Shown here: one piece after another, positions 1 through 8,527 of the stretch
How the letters are laid out: every line of letters begins with the position of its first letter
How positions within the stretch are numbered: the first letter of the stretch is position 1
DNA from: Pelagimonas varians
Lineage (GTDB): Bacteria; Pseudomonadota; Alphaproteobacteria; Rhodobacterales; Rhodobacteraceae
DNA: 64,000 nucleotides
Direction: 5' to 3'
Assembly (NCBI RefSeq): GCF_003208435.1
Contig: NZ_QKMF01000004.1
Coordinates: 124,001 to 188,000 of the forward strand
Notes under the pieces: model-generated
Database searches by the model: none
What the model was told of the DNA's origin: nothing
What the model saw: only the letters and a program-made list of their open reading frames with translations
Translations under genes and position numbers: made by a program

Positions 1-996
1 GATATCGCAGAATTGCGGGCCTCTGGTGCGGATGTTGTATTGGTTTCCTCGGGGTCTATTGCCTTGGGGCGCAGGATCCTTGGCTTGCCGATGGTTGAGT
101 TGCCTTTGGAGCAAAGCCAAGCTGCAGCAGCGGTTGGACAAATTCGGTTGGCCCGCGCTTGGCAAGAGGCACTTGCCCCACATGATTTGATCACAGCACA
201 GGTCTTGGTCACGCTGGAAGACAGCGCCGACCGCCGCCGGTATTTGAATTCGCGCGCGACACTGTCAACATTGCTTGGCTTTGGGACCGTTCCGATTGTG
301 AATGAAAATGACACAATCGCCACTGATGAAATCCGATATGGGGACAATGACCGTTTGGCGGCCCAAGTCGCGGCAACCGTTGGTGCGGATCTACTTGTGC
401 TCTTGTCGGATGTGGACGGGCTGTACACGGGCAATCCTCAACAGGATCCTACGGCGCAGCGGATTGATATCATTGATCATATCACCCCTGAGATCGAGGC
501 GATGGCCGGTGATGCTGGATCGGGTCTGTCAAAGGGCGGGATGAAAACCAAGGTTTTGGCAGCCAAAACGGCCACCGCGTCTGGCTGCGCAATGATCATC
601 ATGCATGGGGCCGAAAATCATCCGCTTCGTCGATTGAAGAACGGTGCTGCAAATACGTTGTTCACACCACAACTTGACCCCTATGCAGCCCGGAAGGGCT
701 GGATATCTGCGATGAAACCCCAAGGGGTTTTGCTGATCGATGATGGCGCAGCCAAGGCCTTGGCATCTGGAAAATCTTTGTTGCCTGCTGGTTTGCGCGG
801 GGTCGAAGGGCGTTTCGGACGCGGCGAACCGGTCGCAATCCAGCTTCCGTCCGGTGAAACGCTGGGGCAGGGGCTTTCGCGCTATACCGCATCCGAGGCG
901 AGGGCCATTGCGGGGCGGCACAGCTCCGAGATTGAGTCCGTTTTAGGATACTCCGGCCGGGCCGTTTTGGTTCATCGCGATGACATGGCACTTTGA
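1..996 (+). CDS. proB: Glutamate 5-kinase, 5' end cut by window
   Basis: Phosphorylates L-glutamate to gamma-glutamyl phosphate, the first step of proline synthesis in the cytoplasm. The reading frame is open from base 1, so roughly the first 35-40 residues are outside the window. The amino-acid-kinase domain is seen in [10 protein letters not shown] near the start, in the [11 protein letters not shown] segment, and in the glycine-rich [13 protein letters not shown]-terminal PUA domain follows (from about [13 protein letters not shown] to the end). The stop is at 994-996. proA follows after 72 bp on the same strand, the usual proBA arrangement, so the two are probably co-transcribed. Confidence 0.95.
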   Translation, partial: DIAELRASGADVVLVSSGSIALGRRILGLPMVELPLEQSQAAAAVGQIRLARAWQEALAPHDLITAQVLVTLEDSADRRRYLNSRATLSTLLGFGTVPIVNENDTIATDEIRYGDNDRLAAQVAATVGADLLVLLSDVDGLYTGNPQQDPTAQRIDIIDHITPEIEAMAGDAGSGLSKGGMKTKVLAAKTATASGCAMIIMHGAENHPLRRLKNGAANTLFTPQLDPYAARKGWISAMKPQGVLLIDDGAAKALASGKSLLPAGLRGVEGRFGRGEPVAIQLPSGETLGQGLSRYTASEARAIAGRHSSEIESVLGYSGRAVLVHRDDMAL

Positions 997-1068
997 CAAT
1001 GCGCTCTGACCCAGCACAAAAACGTTAACACTTTTCCCAACCAAACCCTTCGCAAAAAGGACGCCGTC

Positions 1069-2334
1069 ATGAAAGATCTGACAGACATTCCCGCCCTTAT
1101 GGCCGACATCGGGGCGCGCGCAAAAGCCGCCTCTGCCGAGCTCGCTTTTGCGCCGGGGCCGGTCAAACAGCGCGCCCTTGAAGCCGCTGCCGATGCAGTA
1201 TGGGCTGCGCGCGCCGATATCATCGAAGCGAATGCCAAAGACATGGAATTTGGCCGGGGCAAAGGACTGTCTGACGCAATGCTCGACCGGCTGATGCTGG
1301 ACGAAGGGCGCATTCAAGGCATGGTTGACGGCCTGCGCGCCGTGGCCGCGCAAGATGATCCTGTCGGCAAGGTGACCGAAGAATGGGATCAGCCTTCGGG
1401 TTTGAATATTCGCCGGGTACGCACCCCTTTGGGTGTTATTGGCGTGATCTATGAATCGCGGCCAAATGTAACCGCAGACGCTGGTGCGCTTTGTCTTAAG
1501 GCTGGCAATGCCGTGATTTTACGCGGAGGTTCGGAAAGCTTTCATTCATCTAGTGCAATCCATGCCTGTTTGGTTGCTGGTTTGCAGGCGGCGGACCTGC
1601 CGGAAGATGCCATTCAGTTGATCCCGACCCGTGATCGCGCAGCGGTGCGTGAATTGCTGACCATGACCGAAACTGTTGATGTCATTGTTCCACGCGGGGG
1701 AAAAGGCCTTGTGGGGTTGGTCCAACGCGAAGCGCGGGTGCCGGTTTTTGCACACCTTGAGGGGATCGTTCATATTTACGTCGACAAAGCTGCCGATCCA
1801 GTCAAAGCGCTGTCTGTTGTGATGAACGCCAAGACGCGCCGTACTGGCATTTGCGGGTCTGCGGAATGCTTGCTTATTCACCGCGATGTCGTTGACACCA
1901 TTGGTCAAGGGCTGGTCAAGGCATTGCTCGCTGCCGGTGTCGAAGTTCGGGCGGGAGAGGTTCTCAAAGCGATCGAAGGTACGCAAGAAGCCACCGAGGA
2001 GGATTGGGGGCGCGAGTATCTGGATATGATTATCGCCGCCAAAGTGGTCGATGATATCGATGCGGCGATTGCCCATATCCGCAAGTATGGCTCAGATCAC
2101 ACCGATTGTATTCTGACCGAAGATGACGCGGCTGCTGATCGGTTCTTTGCCCGGGTGGACAGCGCAATCTTGATGCGAAATGCCTCGACCCAGTTTGCTG
2201 ATGGTGGCGAATTCGGCATGGGTGCTGAAATTGGCATCGCGACTGGCAAAATGCATGCACGCGGCCCGGTTGGGGCCGCGCAGCTGACGAGTTTCAAGTA
2301 TCTTGTTGTCGGTGACGGATCGGTCAGACCTTAA
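1069..2334 (+). CDS. proA: Gamma-glutamyl phosphate reductase
   Basis: NADPH-dependent reduction of gamma-glutamyl phosphate to glutamate semialdehyde, the second step of proline synthesis. The 421-aa protein has the full family length and aldehyde-dehydrogenase fold. The catalytic cysteine is C262 in the motif [10 protein letters not shown], and the cofactor-binding stretch [12 protein letters not shown] lies near residue 150. The ATG at 1069 is preceded by AAAAAGGAC at a good distance. It follows proB and ends only 5 bp from the stop codon of the convergent chpT gene, with no clear intrinsic terminator between them. Confidence 0.97.
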   Translation: MKDLTDIPALMADIGARAKAASAELAFAPGPVKQRALEAAADAVWAARADIIEANAKDMEFGRGKGLSDAMLDRLMLDEGRIQGMVDGLRAVAAQDDPVGKVTEEWDQPSGLNIRRVRTPLGVIGVIYESRPNVTADAGALCLKAGNAVILRGGSESFHSSSAIHACLVAGLQAADLPEDAIQLIPTRDRAAVRELLTMTETVDVIVPRGGKGLVGLVQREARVPVFAHLEGIVHIYVDKAADPVKALSVVMNAKTRRTGICGSAECLLIHRDVVDTIGQGLVKALLAAGVEVRAGEVLKAIEGTQEATEEDWGREYLDMIIAAKVVDDIDAAIAHIRKYGSDHTDCILTEDDAAADRFFARVDSAILMRNASTQFADGGEFGMGAEIGIATGKMHARGPVGAAQLTSFKYLVVGDGSVRP

Positions 2335-2339
2335 ACGTC

Positions 2340-2945
2340 TTAAGTAATTGAGATGCTGAGCTTGTTCTCGGTTGCGGTCGCAAGCAATTTGTGACCGCGG
2401 TCGGCGGCCAGTATTGGCAACAAAGCGAAATGCACCCGATTGGGAGCGAGTTCCAAAAGCTCGGCCGTGCCGTTCAGGTGATCCCAATGGTTGGAGATGA
2501 CTGTCAGGCGTGGTGCAGTGGCCGTGATAAACCAACCGTTTGCACTGTGTTCAAATTGCACGTTGCCGCCTTTTGGCATGGCGGATTCGCAGCACAAATG
2601 GGTCAGATAGGCCAATTGTACTTCGGTACGGCGCATGTCTTCTTTTGGCGACCAGGATGCAGACATCCTCGTGCCGTTGCAAAGCCCGTCTAGAGTCATG
2701 GCGCTCTCGCGCGGGCTCATTTTTTGGGCGTCTGCTGCAAGGCCAAAGGCGACGCGAAAAAAGCGAATGCGTGCGGCCGCACTGGCGCAACTGTCTTGGA
2801 TCAGCTCCATCTCTGCGCTGGTGTCTGCTGTGCCTGCCATAGCCATTAGTTCCAATCCGTTCTGGATGGCACCGATGGGGCTGATAAGATCGTGACACAT
2901 GCGCGACCCAATCAGGGTGGCAAGTGTTTCACTGTGTTGGGGCAT
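2340..2945 (-). CDS. chpT: Histidine phosphotransferase ChpT
   Basis: A 201-aa protein of the ChpT family. In alphaproteobacteria it relays phosphate from the hybrid kinase CckA to CtrA and CpdR. The DHp helix carries the expected phospho-accepting His18 in the motif CHDLISPIGAI, followed by a degenerate ATPase-like C-terminal domain. In Rhodobacterales this relay controls motility and gene-transfer-agent expression; that role is family knowledge and not visible here. It is convergent with proA and divergent from the DUF3553 gene. Confidence 0.88.
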   Translation of the reverse strand: MPQHSETLATLIGSRMCHDLISPIGAIQNGLELMAMAGTADTSAEMELIQDSCASAAARIRFFRVAFGLAADAQKMSPRESAMTLDGLCNGTRMSASWSPKEDMRRTEVQLAYLTHLCCESAMPKGGNVQFEHSANGWFITATAPRLTVISNHWDHLNGTAELLELAPNRVHFALLPILAADRGHKLLATATENKLSISIT

Positions 2946-2974
2946 TGATAGCTCCGAGGTTTGGAGAATTGGAA

Positions 2975-3157
2975 ATGAACGATCTCAACGCGATACTGGA
3001 ACCGGGAATGCTGGTTTTACATCCCGACCAGCCCGATTGGGGAACAGGTCAGGTACAATCCAACGTCGGTGGGCGCATCACTGTCAATTTTCGCGAAGAG
3101 GGAAAAGTTGTCATTGATGGTGCTCGCGTTGTGTTGGTCCCAGTTTACGAAGATTAA
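2975..3157 (+). CDS. DUF3553 small protein
   Basis: A 60-aa protein of the DUF3553 family. The conserved pattern is PGMLVLHPDQPDWGTGQVQS followed by ITVNFREEGKVV, resembling a small SH3-like/CarD-type beta fold. The function is unknown. The ATG at 2975 is chosen over an upstream in-frame start because TTGGAGAATTGG before it resembles a ribosome site and the conserved domain starts here. It is transcribed divergently from chpT, whose start is 29 bp away. Confidence 0.75.
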   Translation: MNDLNAILEPGMLVLHPDQPDWGTGQVQSNVGGRITVNFREEGKVVIDGARVVLVPVYED

Positions 3158-3261
3158 CATAGCAGGTGAAGTGTTTCTGAATAGTTAACCATGTTCCCCA
3201 GCTTGCCAATCTTTTTCTGGCTGCATAGAACCAAGCAACCGCTGAGCAACAGGATGTGCCA

Positions 3262-4005
3262 ATGAGCGCAGGTTTCACAACCAGCCTTGCCAAGACTCCC
3301 GCCGAGGTCGCCGAGGCACAGCGTCTGCGCTATGAGGTTTTCGTGGCGGAATTGGGCGGGGATGGTCCTTTGGTGGACCACAAAAACCGTCTTGAAATTG
3401 ACCGTTTCGATCCGTTTTTTGATCATCTGTTGTTAAAGGACAATGGCCGTGTCGTGGGCGTTTATCGCTTGCTGCGCGACGATCAGGCCAGGGCAGCTGG
3501 CCAGTTCTATTCCGAAGATGAATACGATTTGTCCACGTTACGAAGAAGCGGTCGTAAGTTATTGGAATTGGGACGATCTTGTCTGGCACCGGATTGTCGT
3601 GGCGGGTCTGGATTGCTGCATTTATGGCAAGGTTTGGCGACCTATGTCATTGAACATGAAATTGAGATTCTTTTCGGAACGGCCAGTTTTCATGGCACAG
3701 ATCTGAATGCTTTGGCACAGCCTTTGTCGCTGCTTTATCAAAAACACCTTGCACCGCCCGAGCTTTGTGTCACGGCCCGTGTGTTTCAAGATATGGATCT
3801 TGTTTCGCCTGATCAGATTGATCGGAAACAGGCGCTGCTGGATATACCTGCCCTGATAAAAGCATACCTTCGATTGGGCGGTTGTGTCGGGAATGGGGCC
3901 TACATTGATCATGCGTTTAACACCACGGATGTGTGTTTGGTCATGGATACGGCCAAAATGACTGCGCGTCAGAGAAAGTTGTATAGTAAGGATGGTAAAG
4001 AATGA
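3262..4005 (+). CDS. olsB: L-ornithine N-alpha-acyltransferase (OlsB-type)
   Basis: A GNAT-family acyltransferase of 247 aa expected to transfer a 3-hydroxyacyl chain from acyl-ACP to ornithine, the first step of ornithine-lipid synthesis. It has the typical RLRYEVFVAELGG start and the ELGRSCLAPDCRGGSG core. ATG 3262 is preferred over GTG 3256 because AGGA at 3251 is well spaced for it. The stop overlaps the olsA start (ATGA at 4002-4005), so the two genes are translationally coupled. Ornithine lipids are phosphate-free membrane lipids common in Rhodobacterales. Confidence 0.9.
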   Translation: MSAGFTTSLAKTPAEVAEAQRLRYEVFVAELGGDGPLVDHKNRLEIDRFDPFFDHLLLKDNGRVVGVYRLLRDDQARAAGQFYSEDEYDLSTLRRSGRKLLELGRSCLAPDCRGGSGLLHLWQGLATYVIEHEIEILFGTASFHGTDLNALAQPLSLLYQKHLAPPELCVTARVFQDMDLVSPDQIDRKQALLDIPALIKAYLRLGGCVGNGAYIDHAFNTTDVCLVMDTAKMTARQRKLYSKDGKE

Positions 4006-4835
4006 ACCCGACGTGGGACAAAGGTGAATGGCCAGATAAGGTCCGTATTTCACCGCTAGGATGGCTACTAGTCGTCCTTCGTATTCCAGTTTTGTTGATC
4101 GTAATTTTTGGCGGGCTGGCCTTGCTTTTGCTGATGCGCTTAATCGAAAAGCCGTTGTTTGGCATGGACCGCCCATTGACGCCATGGATCACACAGACAG
4201 TGTGCCGGATCACTTTGCGGGTGATCGGCTTGCCGCTGCGGCTTAAAGGGCCACGTATGGTTGGACCGGGGGCAATTGTTGCCAACCATGCGTCATGGCT
4301 GGATATCTTTGTGCTTAACAGCCGGAAAAATATCTACTTTGTTTCCAAGGCAGAGGTTGCGAAATGGCCGGTGATAGGCTGGTTGGCCCGCGCCACGGGA
4401 ACCGTTTTCATCAATCGCGACCGGCGGGAGGCCAAAGTTCATACCGAAATGTTCGAAGACCGGTTGATGCATGGTCAACGCTTGTTGTTTTTCCCCGAAG
4501 GCACGTCGACCGACAGCTGCCGGGTCTTGCCGTTCAAATCGACGTTGTTCGCGGCGTTCTTCTCACCGAGGCTGCAGCACAGTTTGCAGGTGCAAGCGGT
4601 CAGCGTGGTTTATAAAGCCCCAGAGGGCGCGGACGATCGTTTTTATGGCTGGTGGGGAGATATGGATTTTGCCCCGTCCTTGATCAAGATGCTGGCGCAG
4701 CCACGGCATGGATCGGTAACCTTGGTGTATAACACACCCGTGCGCGTTGACAGTTTTCCCAACCGCAAGAGCCTTGCCGCAAAGTTGGAATCCCAAGTGC
4801 GGCAAGGCTTTGATGATCAACGTCTCACTGGGTGA
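4002..4835 (+). CDS. olsA: Lyso-ornithine lipid O-acyltransferase (PlsC family)
   Basis: A 277-aa membrane acyltransferase of the PlsC/LPLAT family that adds the second acyl chain to lyso-ornithine lipid. An N-terminal hydrophobic segment (about residues 20-48) is followed by the catalytic motif NHASWLDIF (NHxxxxD) and the substrate motif FFPEGTSTDS. Its coupling to olsB by a 4-bp overlap supports OlsA rather than a general phosphatidate acyltransferase. A side activity on lysophosphatidate is known for relatives. Confidence 0.9.
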   Translation: MNPTWDKGEWPDKVRISPLGWLLVVLRIPVLLIVIFGGLALLLLMRLIEKPLFGMDRPLTPWITQTVCRITLRVIGLPLRLKGPRMVGPGAIVANHASWLDIFVLNSRKNIYFVSKAEVAKWPVIGWLARATGTVFINRDRREAKVHTEMFEDRLMHGQRLLFFPEGTSTDSCRVLPFKSTLFAAFFSPRLQHSLQVQAVSVVYKAPEGADDRFYGWWGDMDFAPSLIKMLAQPRHGSVTLVYNTPVRVDSFPNRKSLAAKLESQVRQGFDDQRLTG

Positions 4836-4845
4836 GGGCCTAGAC

Positions 4846-5463
4846 TTAATCCATTGCCTTTAAAAGAGCATTCAATGCAGCAAGCGGATCGTCGGTGTTC
4901 CAGATCTCTTCGCCAACGGCAAAAAAATCGGTCACTGGTGCAAGCTGTTTAGCCTCTGCCGCAGATACGCCGCCTTCGGCGACGACGGGCACTTCGATCA
5001 TTTTTGACCACCAGTCAAAAAGTTCATGATCGGCCAGTTCGCCATCCCCCAGCGATCCGGAGACGGGGCCAAAGGAAATGTAGTCGGCACCGGCTTCGCC
5101 TGCGCTCATGCCTTCGTGGCTGGATTGGGCGCAATAGGCCCCGACAATGGCGTCAGCGCCCAATTCCTTGCGGGCGAAACGTACAGTCCGGGCACCGTCG
5201 AGCAAGTGAACGCCATCCAGCCCCAGCCGTTTGGCCAACACAACATGGGTATCGATGACCAATGCGACATCTGCGCGGTGGGCAATTTCGCGGATCGCAT
5301 CAGCCGCACGCGTCAGTTTGTCTTCGTCATGAGTCGACAGTGACAGGCGCAAACACGCGATTTCTGCGCCGTTCAACACGGTTTCAAGCTGGGCAGGGAA
5401 TGTGCTCAGGTCGAATTCCGGCGGGGTGACGAGGTAGATTTGAGGGCGGTCCTGATCTGACAT
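4846..5463 (-). CDS. ThiE-like thiamine phosphate synthase family protein
   Basis: A 205-aa TIM-barrel protein of the ThiE/TenI superfamily. It has the family signature DGVHLLDGARTVR, the YISFGPVSGS loop and the VVAEGGVS phosphate-binding strand. Several ThiE active-site residues are less clear, and it stands alone rather than in a thi operon. It could be a true thiamine phosphate synthase or a TenI-like paralogue. It is convergent with olsA (10 bp between stops). Confidence 0.75.
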   Translation of the reverse strand: MSDQDRPQIYLVTPPEFDLSTFPAQLETVLNGAEIACLRLSLSTHDEDKLTRAADAIREIAHRADVALVIDTHVVLAKRLGLDGVHLLDGARTVRFARKELGADAIVGAYCAQSSHEGMSAGEAGADYISFGPVSGSLGDGELADHELFDWWSKMIEVPVVAEGGVSAAEAKQLAPVTDFFAVGEEIWNTDDPLAALNALLKAMD

Positions 5464-5520
5464 GACATGCTATCCTGCGGGCAATTTGACGCTTGTCATA
5501 CCCTGTGAAATTCCCTTTGG

Positions 5521-5907
5521 CTATCGCGATTTGCGCTGGGTGCCTTTGGCCGGTTTCGGTTTTTTTGGAGGTTTGGGGGGCAATGTTGCTGCAAATGCCA
5601 TTGCAAGATCAGTCAAGGCCTTGCGGGTGTCATCATTCCCCAACACATCATCGTCGACTTCGACCAAACCTTTCATCGGCCGACCGGTAAAACTTAGCTC
5701 TTCGACTCCCGGCAAGGCCAAAGCCGTTTCATAACGGTCGGGTCCAACGCGGTACATCCCGCCGCCCTTGTGAACGCCGCACACCATATTGCCAAAGCTC
5801 AAAAAGCATAGCCCACCGAACATGCGCTTTTCTTCGCTACCGGGTAGATCCCCGGCCGCAAATAGATCTTCGCGCATCACTGTCGCGTGCCCTTCGTCAT
5901 AGGCCAT
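5521..5907 (-). CDS. TfoX/Sxy N-terminal domain protein
   Basis: A 128-aa protein with the TfoX N-terminal domain (KRMFGGLCFLSFGNMVCGVH). This domain is found in the competence regulator of gammaproteobacteria but is widespread with unknown function elsewhere. The tail is Lys/Pro-rich (PPKPPKKPKPAKG), suggesting nucleic-acid or acidic-surface binding. There is no TfoX C-terminal domain, so a competence role should not be assumed. Confidence 0.8.
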   Translation of the reverse strand: MAYDEGHATVMREDLFAAGDLPGSEEKRMFGGLCFLSFGNMVCGVHKGGGMYRVGPDRYETALALPGVEELSFTGRPMKGLVEVDDDVLGNDDTRKALTDLAMAFAATLPPKPPKKPKPAKGTQRKSR

Positions 5908-6019
5908 GTTTGTCCCCTTGTATTGGCATCAGTTTGCGGAATTTTGCCCCTAAAAGGCAAGGGTTCTTGCTCATTTGCCCGTGGCAGCTTAGGGCAGGCG
6001 GACACGCAAGGAGACCGTC

Positions 6020-6766
6020 ATGGCCACTGGAAAACCACAGCCCGCATTTGTTTTGGTACGCCCGCAGATGGGGGAAAACATCGGCGCAGCGGCACGGGCG
6101 ATGTGGAATTTCGGCTTGGACCGTATGCGTGTGGTCGCCCCGCGCGATGGCTGGCCCAGCGAAAAAGCGGTTGCCATGGCGTCTGGCTCTGGCCGTTTGC
6201 TGGACGAGGCCCAACTGGCCCCTGATTTGCCAAGCGCGCTTGAGGATTGCACCTATGTGATGGCGACCACGGCGCGCCCTCGGGATTTGACAAAGACGGT
6301 TTTCACGCCCGAGCGTGCCATGCAAGAGGCGCAAATGCGCATTGCCCGCGGTGAAAAAGTTGCTGTGATGTTTGGCCCGGAACGCGCAGGTCTTGAGAAT
6401 GCCGATATTGCGCAGGCGAATGCTATTATCTCGGTTCCTGTGAACCCCGAATTTGCCTCGCTGAACCTCGCGCAATGTGTGTTGCTGTGTTCCTATGAAT
6501 GGCAACGTGCAGCCGGAGAGGCCGAGCCAGTGGTGGACGCTATGGCCGGAACCGATTGGGCGACTGGAAAAGAAGTTGAGCATCTGGCGCTCCACTACGA
6601 GGACCGCATGGATGATGCCGGATTCTTTTATCCGGAACACAAAACCGAAAGCATGAAGCTGAACCTACGCAATATGTGGAGCAGAATGCCTTTGACCCGC
6701 GCGGATGTTCAAATGCTGCATGGGATGTTGCGCCAGATGGTTCGGTGGAAAGACCGCGGCGACTGA
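6020..6766 (+). CDS. trmJ: SpoU-family RNA 2'-O-methyltransferase (TrmJ-like)
   Basis: A 248-aa SPOUT methyltransferase. The N-terminal FVLVRPQMGENIGAAARAM, the middle VMFGPERAGLEN and the late SLNLAQCVLLCSYEW are the three knot-forming SpoU motifs. The closest named family is TrmJ, which 2'-O-methylates position 32 of tRNA; the exact substrate is inferred. AAGGAG lies 7 bp before the ATG. It is followed on the other strand by the SH3 protein gene. Confidence 0.88.
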   Translation: MATGKPQPAFVLVRPQMGENIGAAARAMWNFGLDRMRVVAPRDGWPSEKAVAMASGSGRLLDEAQLAPDLPSALEDCTYVMATTARPRDLTKTVFTPERAMQEAQMRIARGEKVAVMFGPERAGLENADIAQANAIISVPVNPEFASLNLAQCVLLCSYEWQRAAGEAEPVVDAMAGTDWATGKEVEHLALHYEDRMDDAGFFYPEHKTESMKLNLRNMWSRMPLTRADVQMLHGMLRQMVRWKDRGD

Positions 6767-6775
6767 TCCGTCCAC

Positions 6776-6808
6776 AAAAATGCGGACCGGCCTGATGACC
6801 GATCCGCA
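6776..6808 (-). terminator. Intrinsic terminator of the SH3 gene
   Basis: On the minus strand, two near-complementary 12-base arms (TGCGGATCGGTC and GGCCGGTCCGCA) form a hairpin followed directly by TTTTT. It lies 38 bp past the stop of the minus-strand SH3 gene, so it most likely ends that transcript. Confidence 0.6.
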
Positions 6809-6846
6809 GGTGGGTTGCCGGGACGGGAGGAGGCCCGGCGACATTA

Positions 6847-7179
6847 TCAATAGTTAGAGCCACCGCTGTAGCCCGATCCGCCGCCGCTGTGCTTTTTCTT
6901 TGGCGGTGTGTAGCTGTTGTTGCAGGCATGGTTTTGCAAGTACTTTGCCGACACCCAATAATAATGATTGTTGTAGGATACTTTGGTCCAGCCATATTGG
7001 TGGCCAACTACATGTACGTTGGTGCATGGATGAAAGCTGCCGATCACATGGTAATTTGTACCGGGACCAGAGCGCGCATTCAGAGTGACACCGTGCTGTG
7101 TCCAGGCAGAGTTGGCGGAGGCGGCGGACGCAGTCAAAGCAGAGGCGGCGACGATGGCGGAAATCAGAAGCTTTTTCAT
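6847..7179 (-). CDS. Exported bacterial SH3-domain protein
   Basis: A 110-aa secreted protein. Residues 1-22 form a signal peptide (MKKLLISAIVAAS...ASAAS). A bacterial SH3 (SH3b) domain follows with the usual LNARSGPGTNYHVIGSF pattern and a final YYWVSAKYL strand. The C-terminus is a Lys- then Gly/Ser-rich tail (GGGSGYSGGSNY). SH3b domains often bind peptidoglycan or cell-wall peptides. The start was chosen at the signal peptide, with AAGGAC upstream; longer in-frame extension is not supported. Confidence 0.82.
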   Translation of the reverse strand: MKKLLISAIVAASALTASAASANSAWTQHGVTLNARSGPGTNYHVIGSFHPCTNVHVVGHQYGWTKVSYNNHYYWVSAKYLQNHACNNSYTPPKKKHSGGGSGYSGGSNY

Positions 7180-7379
7180 AAGTCGGGTCCTTTGGAAAAT
7201 TGTTTGGCAGCAGTTTTGAATTCGTACATGCAAACTACATCATTGTTGGCGGTGCCCTAAGTCAGGAATGTCTGACCAAGGTATTCCATACCTTTGGCTT
7301 TCCGAGGGTCAAAGGTTGAAGGCCGGACGCGGCGGCACTAGTGTCACGCGCAAACGGAGTTAAGACATGGCGGGATTTC

Positions 7380-8525
7380 ATGGCTGAAAAACGCAAGCTG
7401 TTCGAAGATGTCGGGGATGGGGCGGTCAAGCCAGCAGACCCTAGGGGCGGCATGATTGATGCCGGTAAACGCGGGGCACGGCGCGGTATTCGCGCTTGGC
7501 TGATGGTGTTGTTTGCATTGGTGGTTGTTATGATCGCCGTCGGAGGATTGACCCGCTTGACCGACAGCGGTTTGTCCATCACCGAATGGCGCCCTGTGAC
7601 TGGTGCGCTTCCCCCGATGAGCGATGAAGCCTGGGGATCAGAATTCGAAAAGTATCAAAGCAGCCCGGAATACCAGTTGGAAAACAAGGGCATGTCGATG
7701 ACTGAATTCCAGTTTATCTACTGGTGGGAATGGGGGCATCGTCAACTTGGCCGTGTGATCGGGTTGGTGTGGGCGATTGGATTTTTCGGCTTTCTGATCG
7801 CCAAGCGCATTCCAACCGGTTGGACGCTGCCATTGCTCGGGATCGGGGCATTGGGCGGCCTGCAAGGGGCGGTTGGCTGGTGGATGGTATCCTCTGGTCT
7901 GGTCGGGCAGATGACGGATGTTGCGTCATACCGTTTGGCGACCCATCTCGGATTGGCCTTTGTGATTTTGGGCTTTATCGCGTGGCTCATCTATAGCCTT
8001 GGCCGCGAAGAGCGTGACCTGATGCAGGCGCGCCGTTTGGCGGAACCAAAACTGTTTTCCATGTCGACTGGGCTGATGCATTTCGCCTTTTTGCAGATCC
8101 TCTTTGGCGCTTTGGTTGCGGGGATTGATGCAGGGCGGAGCTTTAATGACTGGCCTTTGATGGCAGGCGGGTTTTTCCCGCCGTTTGCATTTGACATCGA
8201 GCCAATTTGGCGCAACCTATTCGAGAACGCTGGCTTGGTTCAGTTTCTTCACCGTGTATTGGGGTATGGCTTGATTGTCTTTGGACTTTTGGTTTGGCGC
8301 CGCGGACGGCGGTCCCCGAATGGGGATACGCGGTTCAGGTTCAACGCCGTTCTGGCCATGCTGACAGTGCAACTAGTATTGGGGATCGCCACCGTTCTGT
8401 ACATCGCACCATGGCATTTGGCGATTTTGCACCAGTTGGGGGCTGTCGTGCTATGGGCACTTATTTTGCGGGCGCGCTTTGCGGCGCGGTATCCGATCCA
8501 AGAAACGATCCGAGGAGCAGCGTAA
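7380..8525 (+). CDS. ctaA: Heme A synthase (CtaA/Cox15)
   Basis: Oxidises heme O to heme A for aa3-type cytochrome oxidase. The 381-aa membrane protein has eight predicted membrane segments. It shows the conserved VGGLTRLTDSGLSITEWRP, the EWGHR heme-ligand motif, RLATHLGLAF, FLHRVLGY and LAILHQLGAV, which hold the four expected histidines. I take ATG 7380 (MAEKRKLF) as start; an in-frame GTG at 7341 is possible but lacks a better ribosome site. Confidence 0.95.
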   Translation: MAEKRKLFEDVGDGAVKPADPRGGMIDAGKRGARRGIRAWLMVLFALVVVMIAVGGLTRLTDSGLSITEWRPVTGALPPMSDEAWGSEFEKYQSSPEYQLENKGMSMTEFQFIYWWEWGHRQLGRVIGLVWAIGFFGFLIAKRIPTGWTLPLLGIGALGGLQGAVGWWMVSSGLVGQMTDVASYRLATHLGLAFVILGFIAWLIYSLGREERDLMQARRLAEPKLFSMSTGLMHFAFLQILFGALVAGIDAGRSFNDWPLMAGGFFPPFAFDIEPIWRNLFENAGLVQFLHRVLGYGLIVFGLLVWRRGRRSPNGDTRFRFNAVLAMLTVQLVLGIATVLYIAPWHLAILHQLGAVVLWALILRARFAARYPIQETIRGAA

Positions 8526-8527
8526 CG

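Noticed and set aside
5521-5907. Competence regulator
   Set aside because: Only the TfoX N-terminal domain is present; such stand-alone proteins have no shown competence role.
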